A program made the position numbers and the translations under genes. Below are positions 1-5,310 of a stretch of DNA of 5,310 nt, piece after piece. Under the pieces are notes generated by a model. The model had not been told where the DNA came from. It was given only the letters and a program-made list of their open reading frames with translations, and made no database searches. Position 1 is the first letter of the stretch. Every line of letters begins with the position of its first letter. The DNA comes from Candidatus Rokuibacteriota bacterium (GTDB lineage: Bacteria; Methylomirabilota; Methylomirabilia; Rokubacteriales; CSP1-6), in assembly GCA_016201575.1 (NCBI GenBank), contig JACQCN010000450.1, positions 1 to 5,310 of the forward strand. The letters run 5' to 3'.

Positions 1-765
1 CGACAGCTCGAAGAAGAGCCCGAGCATGCCGAGCATCATGAGGATGTAGGCGACGTTGGGATCGGTGATGACGTTGAGCACCCGATCGCGGAAGCCGATC
101 TCGATGGGCCGCACCGTGGCGCCGCGGGTCTTCAGCACGACCTCGCCTCGCGGCGTCTTCACGCGGCGCCCGTCGATCCGGTCCAGCAGGTCGGCGGTGG
201 AGTCGGCGGCGAGGTCGACGATGTTGAGCCGGACCGCCTCCCGCTCCGTCGCCGAGACCGACTGCCGCACCGCCTTCTCCGCCCACTCCACGTTGCGCCC
301 GCGGGTCGTGGCGATCGTGCGGGCGAAGGCGGCGGCGTCGTTCTCGATCTTCTTCATGCTCTCCTTGTCGATGGTGCCGCCGCCCATCGCCACCGGGTGG
401 GCGGCGCCGATGTTGGTGGCCGGGGCCATGGCGGCCACGTGGGCGGCCATCGTGATGAAGACGCCCGCGGAGGCGGCGCGGGCCCCGGTGGGCGCGACGT
501 AGACGATCACGGGGATGTCCGAGCTCAGGATCTGCTGGACGATCGAGCGCATCGAGCGCTCGAGGCCGCCCGGCGTGTCGAGCTGGATGACGAGCGCGGC
601 CGCCCCCTCGCTCCGCGCCCGGTCGAGCGCCGTGCCGATGATCCGCACCGTCACCGGGCTGATCACGCCGTCGACCGGGACGAGGGCGACGGTCTCGGCG
701 GCGGCGCGCGAGGCCCCCGCCAGCGCCGCGACCAGGACGACGGCGAGGGCGAGGCGGCGCTTCAA
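1..765 (-). CDS. nfeD: NfeD-type membrane-bound ClpP-class serine protease, N-terminal part (runs off the window)
   Basis: This is the N-terminal 255 codons of a long-form NfeD/STOPP-family protease, a membrane enzyme thought to cleave hydrophobic segments of partner proteins such as stomatin-like proteins. Residues 1-23 (LKRRLALAVVLVAALAG, then Ala-rich) form a signal peptide. A ClpP/crotonase-like fold follows, with the early VDGVISP segment, the LDTPGG oxyanion strand (62-67) and the GARAASAG motif whose Ser99 is the expected nucleophile. Lys139 in KIENDAAAF is the expected general base, followed by RGRN. A hydrophobic helix begins near residue 237 (NVAYILMMLGMLGLFFELS). The remaining membrane helices and the C-terminal OB-fold NfeD domain lie beyond position 1. 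I chose TTG at 765 because no ATG or GTG exists in frame nearby and it sits exactly before the signal peptide. It overlaps the agmatinase stop as TTGA, implying translational coupling. Family assignment is secure; the substrate is unknown. Confidence 0.93.
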   Translation of the reverse strand, partial: MKRRLALAVVLVAALAGASRAAAETVALVPVDGVISPVTVRIIGTALDRARSEGAAALVIQLDTPGGLERSMRSIVQQILSSDIPVIVYVAPTGARAASAGVFITMAAHVAAMAPATNIGAAHPVAMGGGTIDKESMKKIENDAAAFARTIATTRGRNVEWAEKAVRQSVSATEREAVRLNIVDLAADSTADLLDRIDGRRVKTPRGEVVLKTRGATVRPIEIGFRDRVLNVITDPNVAYILMMLGMLGLFFELS

Positions 766-1694
766 CGGGCGAGCGCCATCACCGAGACGATCTCGAAGAG
801 GAGGTTGGCGGCGAGGAGCGAGGTGACCTGCCCGGGCCCGTCGTACGGCGGGCACACTTCCACCACGTCGGCGCCCACGAGCCGGAGCCCCTGGAGGCCG
901 CGCACGAGCGCAATCGCCTCGTACGAGGTGAGCCCGCCGACCTCCGGCGTGCCCGTCGCCGGGGCGTAGGCGGGATCCACCGAGTCGATGTCGAAGGAGC
1001 AGTAGACGGGGCCGCCGGCCAGGCGCTGCAGCTTGCCGACCACCCACGCAATTCCCTGCTCCTTCACCGCCTCGATGCGGATCACCTCCAGGCCGTGCTG
1101 CTCGTGGAAGGCGAAGTCCTCCGGCCCGTACAGCGGACCCCGGATCCCCACCTGGATCATGCGCCGCGGATCGATCAGGCCTTCCTCGATGGCGCGGCGG
1201 AAGGGCGAGCCGTGGAAGAACTTCGACCCGAAGTACTCGTCCCAGGTGTCGGGGTGAGCGTCGAAGTGGACCACGCCCACGGGCCCGTGACGCCGGGCCA
1301 CCGCCCGGAGGATCGGCAGCGTGATCGAGTGGTCGCCGCCCACCGACACCGGCGTCGCCTTCGCGGACAGGATCGCCGTCACACCGGCCTCGATCGCCTC
1401 GAACGTGCGCTCGATCGAGATGGGGACGACGTCGATGTCGCCGTAGTCGGCCACGCGGAGCCGCTCGAAGGGATGCACCTTGGCCACGGGGTTCCACGGG
1501 CGGATCAGCGAGGACTGCTCGCGGACCGCGCGCGGGCCGAAGCGGGCGCCCGTGCGGTAGGACGCGCCGCCGTCGTAGGGAACGCCGACCACCGCCACGT
1601 CGAGGGCGGCGGCGTCCCGCACGTGCGGGAGCAGCATGAACGTGGCGATCTGGCCGAAGCGGGGCGAGCGGAACGGGTCACGCGGGGTGTGCAT
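762..1694 (-). CDS. speB: Agmatinase-family ureohydrolase (arginase superfamily)
   Basis: This 310-residue binuclear-manganese hydrolase would remove urea from agmatine to give putrescine, or act on a related guanidino compound. All metal-ligand motifs are present: GGDHS (His122), FDAHPD (Asp145, His147, Asp149) and SFDIDSVDP (Asp235, Asp237). Other family signatures are VGVPYDGG near 36-43, the RTGARFGPRAVRE segment (47-59), HGSPFRRA (161-168), QVGIRG (181-186) and TGTPEVGGLTS (247-257). Length is normal for the family. ATG at 1694 lies two bases after the sufS stop at 1697-1699, with no clear Shine-Dalgarno, so coupling to sufS translation is likely. The frame is also open upstream into sufS, but those residues are out-of-frame sufS sequence, so I start at this ATG. 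Guanidinobutyrase, guanidine hydrolase or another ureohydrolase specificity cannot be excluded. The fold and catalytic class are near certain; the agmatine substrate and gene symbol are provisional. Confidence 0.93.
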   Translation of the reverse strand: MHTPRDPFRSPRFGQIATFMLLPHVRDAAALDVAVVGVPYDGGASYRTGARFGPRAVREQSSLIRPWNPVAKVHPFERLRVADYGDIDVVPISIERTFEAIEAGVTAILSAKATPVSVGGDHSITLPILRAVARRHGPVGVVHFDAHPDTWDEYFGSKFFHGSPFRRAIEEGLIDPRRMIQVGIRGPLYGPEDFAFHEQHGLEVIRIEAVKEQGIAWVVGKLQRLAGGPVYCSFDIDSVDPAYAPATGTPEVGGLTSYEAIALVRGLQGLRLVGADVVEVCPPYDGPGQVTSLLAANLLFEIVSVMALAR

Positions 1695-1696
1695 CG

Positions 1697-2667
<971 letters not shown>

Positions 2668-2678
<11 letters not shown>

Positions 2679-3042
2679 GAAGGGCCGCCTTCAGCACGGA
2701 CAAGGGCAACTGCAGGCACTTCATCCGGGTCGGCCGGATGTCGGCTTCGAGCGTCATCAGCAGGTCCTCCGGGGTGACCGCGGCAGCTTGCGCCACCGTG
2801 CGCCCCTGGATCTTCTCCACGAGCACGTCGGCGGACGCCGTGCAGATCGCGCAGCTGTCGCCGGCGAAGCGCGCTTCGGCCACCGTCGGCCCCTCGAGGC
2901 GGAGCGCCAGCCGCACCCGATCGCCGCAGAGCGGATTCACGTCTTCCGCGCTCACCGTCGCCCCCGCCAGCTCCCCCCGGAATTTCGGCCGGCGCCACCG
3001 CTCCTTGATGACGCTGGTGTAGAGCCCCGGCGCCGGGCTCAC
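2668..3042 (-). CDS. sufU: SufU/IscU-type iron-sulfur cluster assembly scaffold protein
   Basis: This 124-residue NifU-N/IscU/SufU-fold protein accepts persulfide sulfur from SufS and either builds or relays Fe-S clusters. It opens with the family helix LYTSVIKERWRRPKFRG (7-23). The ligand motifs follow: NPLCGDR (Cys39, Asp41), DSCAICTASAD (Cys64, with an extra Cys67) and RMKCLQLPLSVLKAAL (Cys109), so the three conserved Cys and the Asp are present. NPLCGDR resembles SufU more than IscU. However, only 44 residues separate Cys64 from Cys109, so the roughly 17-20 residue insert typical of Firmicute SufU appears absent. GTG at 3042 is chosen because it immediately precedes the conserved N-terminus and has GAGG about 10 bases upstream; the longer open frame beyond it has no family-like sequence. 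Its 3' end overlaps sufS by 11 bp. The family is firm; the symbol sufU rests mainly on the sufS neighbour. Confidence 0.9.
2679..2692 (-). promoter_or_regulatory. sufS ribosome-binding region within a short hairpin
   Basis: Directly before the sufS GTG, the minus strand reads GAAGG-CGGC-CCTTC, a perfect 5-bp stem with a 4-base loop. AAGG is the only Shine-Dalgarno-like sequence for sufS and is inside the stem. Ribosomes finishing sufU, whose stop lies 11 bp inside sufS, would unwind it, which fits translational coupling. The stem is short, so this is suggestive only. Confidence 0.3.
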
Positions 3043-3062
3043 GCCAGCTGCGCCTCGCTGGC
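3022..3062 (-). promoter_or_regulatory. sufU start codon flanked by two small hairpins
   Basis: On the minus strand GCCAGC-GAGGCGCA-GCTGGC (3062-3043) ends right before the GTG start, and its loop contains the GAGG Shine-Dalgarno-like bases. A second inverted repeat, GAGCCC-GGCGCCG-GGGCTC (3040-3022), begins at the last base of the start codon and covers the first codons. Each has a 6-bp perfect stem. This could tune initiation, but GC-rich sequence makes short hairpins easily by chance. Confidence 0.3.
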
Positions 3063-3139
3063 CGGACAACCGCGACTGATGAGCGACGCCCCGCAAGCGG
3101 GGCTTGCCACAGGGAACGCTCGGCTGGCGCCTCGCGGCA
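3043..3139 (-). other. Intergenic leader between the molybdopterin-binding gene and sufU
   Basis: This 97-bp stretch is the only real gap between genes. In transcription order it contains a perfect inverted repeat at 3103-3088, then a 6-bp-stem hairpin at 3062-3043 that ends at the sufU start. The 9-mer GCGAGGCGC (minus strand) occurs at both 3135-3127 and 3058-3050. I see no convincing -35/-10 pair and no open frame with family-like sequence. The gap is the natural boundary between the Moco unit and the Fe-S/ureohydrolase unit. Confidence 0.6.
3088..3103 (-). repeat. Perfect GC-rich inverted repeat (possible terminator-like hairpin)
   Basis: GCCCCGCAAGCGGGGC reads as seven base pairs flanking AA, or more realistically a 5-6 bp stem with a small loop. 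It lies about 37 bases after the stop of the molybdopterin-binding gene. Neither strand has a T-run after the stem (minus strand continues GTCGCTCATC), so it is not a canonical intrinsic terminator. It could be an mRNA-end stabiliser, a U-tract-less terminator, or one copy of a dispersed palindromic repeat; one copy alone cannot decide. Confidence 0.5.
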
Positions 3140-4177
3140 TTACTCGAGCGCCCCGCGCGCCGCGTTCGCGCGATACGGCGGGAACCGGTAGGCGGAGTCG
3201 CGCGAGAGCAGGCCACCGTGACCCAGAGCGGCGACCTCCAGGTTGCCCACGCGCTCACCCGTGAACAAGCGCGGCAGCACGAGGTCGAAGGCGGTCGCCT
3301 CCGAGAACATGCCGCACGAGGGCATGCCGACGAGCGGCCGGGCGTCCCAGCGGGCGATCCAGAGGAGGCTGCCCGGATGGGCGGGGGCGCCGTGGCGGTC
3401 CATGCGAGCGCCCACGCGCTCGAGGGCGCCGAAGACCGGATCGAGCGGGTCGAGCGCGCTCGCGCCGGCGACGATCAGCACCTCGGCGCCGGTCGCGCGC
3501 AGATCCCCGAGCTCCCGCGCGACGTCCTCCACCCGCGGGCCCGCGTAGCGGACCGGCAGCAGCCGCCCGCCGAACCACGCGATCTTCGCCTGGAGCGACT
3601 TCTCGAACCGCGCGCGCTGCTTCTCGTCGAGGCTCTCGCGGGCCACCGCGCCGACGGTGAGAGGCCGGAACGCCTCCACCGCCAGGAGCCCTTTGGCCTC
3701 CCCGGCCAGCCGCTCGATGGTCTCGATCGTCGACTCGGGGATGACGAGCGGCGTGATCTTGCACCGGGCCACGGCCTCGCCCGGCTCGACCGGGAGGCCG
3801 TCGAAGAGGGTGTAGACCGAGATCCCGGGCAGCGCGTTCGCCCGCCGCAGCGCGTCCGTGCGCGCGCGGAACAGGCCGCGGCGGGTCGCGGCGAGGCTCC
3901 ACTTGCCCTCCGAGTAGCCCTTGACCTCGACGCCGTCGCCCACCACCGCGGCGGCCAGGCGCTTGCCCGCCTCCTCCTCGTGGATGTCGCCGGGCTCCAT
4001 CTCGAGGAGGTGGATCTCCTCCCACGGCAGGGCGAGCAGCCCGCGCGCGGTCCCCTCGTCGATCACGTCCCCTTTGCCGGCGACGATCTTCCGGCTGGCA
4101 TCGCGGACGTCGTGGCAGAGGACGCGGCCGACGAGCTCAGCCGGCGTCGCGTCCTTGTGGACGGCGTGGGCTTTCAT
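3140..4177 (-). CDS. Molybdopterin-binding protein (MoCF/MoeA-like), stand-alone, partner of XdhC
   Basis: This 345-residue protein has a MoeA-like N-terminal region (1-80: ELVGRVLCHDVRD, then EEIHLLEMEPGDIHEEEAGKRL) and a linker (LPGISVYTLFDGLPVEPGEAVARCKITPLVIPES, 116-149). A MoCF-biosynthesis (MoaB/Mog/MoeA) fold follows at about 170-310, with VAGASALDPLDPVFGALE (236-253), AHPGSLLWIA (266-275) and GMPSCGMFSEATAFDLVLPRL (284-304). In related proteins of CO-dehydrogenase/xanthine-dehydrogenase clusters this unit is often fused to a C-terminal MobA/MocA-like nucleotidyltransferase. Here it ends without one, in SRDSAYRFPPYRANAARGALE. It should bind molybdopterin or the finished cofactor and assist Moco handling for a molybdenum hydroxylase, but its exact reaction is not established. 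ATG at 4177 overlaps the xdhC stop as ATGA and has no Shine-Dalgarno of its own, indicating coupled translation. Domain class is confident; the role is inferred from family and neighbour. Confidence 0.87.
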   Translation of the reverse strand: MKAHAVHKDATPAELVGRVLCHDVRDASRKIVAGKGDVIDEGTARGLLALPWEEIHLLEMEPGDIHEEEAGKRLAAAVVGDGVEVKGYSEGKWSLAATRRGLFRARTDALRRANALPGISVYTLFDGLPVEPGEAVARCKITPLVIPESTIETIERLAGEAKGLLAVEAFRPLTVGAVARESLDEKQRARFEKSLQAKIAWFGGRLLPVRYAGPRVEDVARELGDLRATGAEVLIVAGASALDPLDPVFGALERVGARMDRHGAPAHPGSLLWIARWDARPLVGMPSCGMFSEATAFDLVLPRLFTGERVGNLEVAALGHGGLLSRDSAYRFPPYRANAARGALE

Positions 4178-5268
4178 GCGCCGCGCGCCGCGCGCTCGCG
4201 GAGGACGTCGCGGAGCGGCCGCCCCGACCGCCCGGTGCGGGCGGCCTGGATCTCGGCCAGGATGGCCAGCGCGATCTCCGGCGCGGTCTGCGCGCCGATG
4301 TCGAGCCCGATCGGCACGCGGATCCGCTCGAGGCGCTCCGGGGCCACGCCGTCCTCGACGAGCAGGTCGAGGATGGCCTTGCCGCGCCGGCTCGACCCCA
4401 GCATGCCGATGTAGCCGAGCGGCTGCTCGAGCGCGTGCTCGAGGACGGGGATGTCGTACTTGTAGTCGTGGGCCACGAGCACGAGCGCGGTGGACGGGTC
4501 CAGCGGGTAGTTCACGATCAGCTCCGACGGGATCCCGATCTTGAGCTCGTCGACGTCGGGGAAGCGCTCCGGCGTCGCGAAGCGCGGGCGGCCGTCGATG
4601 ACCACCGTGCGGTAGCCGAGGAGCTTCGCCAGCTTGACCATCTCCATGGCCACGTGGCCGGCGCCCACGATCAGGAGGAGCGCGGGCGGCGCGAACACCT
4701 CGACGAAGGCGCGGACGTCGTCGGCCGCCAGCGTCTGGGAGCGCCCCCGGTCCATCGCGGCGCGCGCCTCGGCGGTGAAGCGCTGGTCGAGCGCGGCGCT
4801 CCCGAGCGTGCCCTCCACGCGGCCGCTGTCGAGGACCAGGAGCTTCTTGCCGCCGGGGTCTTCGAGGAGGCTCACGAGAGCGCCCCGTCCTCCCCGGCTG
4901 GCGTGCTCCCGGGCCCGCTCGTAGCACGCCAGGGTGGGATCGCCCGGCCGGTCGAGGGCGATCGGCTCGACGAAGACCTCGATCGTGCCGCCGCAGGTCA
5001 GCCCGATCTCCCACGCCTCCTCGTCGCCGAGGTTCATCTCGAGGAGCCGCGGCTTCATCGCGCCCAGGACGTCGCCCGACTCCTCGATGACCTGCGCGTC
5101 CACGCACCCTCCGATCGTGACCGAGCCGAGCACCCGCCCCTGCTCGTCGACCAGCATCCGGGCGCCTTCCTTGCGCGGCGTCGTGCCCCGCGTGTTCACC
5201 AGCGTGGCGACGGCGACCCGGCCGGACGAACGGCGCAATTGGTCAATGTGCTCAAATAGTTCGCTCAT
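4174..5268 (-). CDS. xdhC: XdhC/CoxI-family molybdenum cofactor insertion protein
   Basis: XdhC-family proteins bind molybdenum cofactor, protect it during sulfuration and help insert it into xanthine dehydrogenase, CO dehydrogenase or related enzymes. This one has 364 residues. The N-terminal XdhC/CoxI domain shows ATLVNTRGTTPRKEGARM (21-38), GSVTIGGCVDAQVIEE (48-63, with Cys55) and GLTCGGTIEVFVEP (89-102, with Cys92). The C-terminal Rossmann domain shows LLIVGAGHVA (198-207), a strand ending in Asp225 (VVIDGRPRFATPERFP), LVAHDYKYDIPVLEHAL, GYIGMLGSSRR (285-295) and PIGLDIGAQTAPEIALAILAE (319-339). All are family hallmarks, and both domains are complete. ATG at 5268 directly precedes the conserved N-terminus. 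It is the first gene of an apparent two-gene unit with the molybdopterin-binding protein. No molybdenum hydroxylase structural gene is visible, so the client enzyme is unknown and may lie outside the window. CoxI is an equally valid family name. Confidence 0.95.
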   Translation of the reverse strand: MSELFEHIDQLRRSSGRVAVATLVNTRGTTPRKEGARMLVDEQGRVLGSVTIGGCVDAQVIEESGDVLGAMKPRLLEMNLGDEEAWEIGLTCGGTIEVFVEPIALDRPGDPTLACYERAREHASRGGRGALVSLLEDPGGKKLLVLDSGRVEGTLGSAALDQRFTAEARAAMDRGRSQTLAADDVRAFVEVFAPPALLLIVGAGHVAMEMVKLAKLLGYRTVVIDGRPRFATPERFPDVDELKIGIPSELIVNYPLDPSTALVLVAHDYKYDIPVLEHALEQPLGYIGMLGSSRRGKAILDLLVEDGVAPERLERIRVPIGLDIGAQTAPEIALAILAEIQAARTGRSGRPLRDVLRERAARGA

Positions 5269-5275
5269 GGCCTAG

Positions 5276-5281
5276 ATGATA
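5276..5281 (-). promoter_or_regulatory. Possible -10 element upstream of xdhC
   Basis: The minus strand reads TATCAT at 5281-5276 in an otherwise very GC-rich upstream region, close to the TATAAT consensus. No recognisable -35 exists at the usual spacing (GGTCGC at 5304-5299). The element ends 7 bases before the ATG at 5268, so transcription would begin near the start codon and give an almost leaderless mRNA. No properly spaced Shine-Dalgarno is seen; TAGG lies only 2 bases from the ATG. Confidence 0.2.
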
Positions 5282-5310
5282 GCACGCAGCCCCGCGCCGC
5301 GACCGCCCCA

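Noticed and set aside
1615..1630. Perfect 16-bp palindrome TCCCGCACGTGCGGGA
   Set aside because: It lies inside conserved agmatinase coding sequence, encodes ordinary residues (LPHVRD), and a palindrome of this length is not very improbable in several kilobases of GC-rich DNA. It could be an operator only if conserved beyond coding constraint.
3088..3103. Canonical rho-independent terminator
   Set aside because: The stem is good but no T-run follows on either strand, so I list it only as an inverted repeat.
3043..3258. N-terminal extension of sufU to an upstream ATG at 3258
   Set aside because: It would run through the intergenic hairpins and into the preceding gene, and its Arg/Ser-rich residues match nothing in SufU/IscU proteins, whose conserved start fits GTG at 3042.
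3104..4414. Long plus-strand open frame of 436 codons opposite the molybdopterin-binding gene and xdhC
   Set aside because: Low-complexity Arg/Ala/Asp-rich translation without domain features, opposite a gene pair with strong family motifs; a shadow frame.
3140..5107. 655-codon minus-strand frame spanning most of xdhC plus the molybdopterin-binding gene
   Set aside because: The upstream two thirds is xdhC read in the wrong frame (Arg/Pro/Gly-rich); the genuine gene begins at the ATG at 4177.

Overview
This is a GC-rich bacterial window, clearly well above 60% G+C by eye. Every supportable gene lies on the minus strand, so the genes are read from high to low coordinates. I cannot name the organism from sequence alone. 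GC-rich codon use, frequent GTG/TTG starts and an aerobic-type molybdenum hydroxylase maturation pair fit a GC-rich soil-type bacterium, such as a proteobacterium or a Rokubacteria/Methylomirabilota-like lineage. That assignment is inference only.

Layout in transcription order: (1) xdhC (5268-4174), a XdhC/CoxI-family molybdenum cofactor insertion protein, joined by an ATGA overlap to (2) a stand-alone molybdopterin-binding (MoCF/MoeA-like) protein (4177-3140). (3) A 97-bp gap (3139-3043) with a perfect GC-rich inverted repeat and a second small hairpin next to the following start codon. (4) A SufU/IscU-type Fe-S scaffold (3042-2668). (5) sufS, a group II cysteine desulfurase (2678-1697), which is broken: about 80 codons are missing from the middle and the two remaining parts are in different frames. 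(6) An agmatinase/ureohydrolase (1694-762). (7) The N-terminal 255 codons of an NfeD-type membrane serine protease (765-1), cut by the window edge. No gap between genes reaches 300 bases.

The first two genes look like a unit maturing xanthine-dehydrogenase or CO-dehydrogenase-like enzymes: XdhC binds and loads the molybdenum cofactor, and the partner carries a molybdopterin-binding domain. The second group is very tightly packed (11-bp overlap, 2-bp gap, TTGA overlap), as in one translationally coupled operon. It would make a sulfur donor plus scaffold for Fe-S clusters, followed by an apparently unrelated guanidino-compound hydrolase and a membrane-protein quality-control protease.

The main anomaly is sufS. 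After the deletion, the N-terminal frame happens to stay open through the out-of-frame C-terminal part and runs in frame into the agmatinase. This creates an apparent 638-residue cysteine desulfurase/agmatinase fusion. I read it as a deletion or assembly artefact, not a designed fusion. I found no convincing mobile element, CRISPR array, RNA gene or obviously new multi-gene system.
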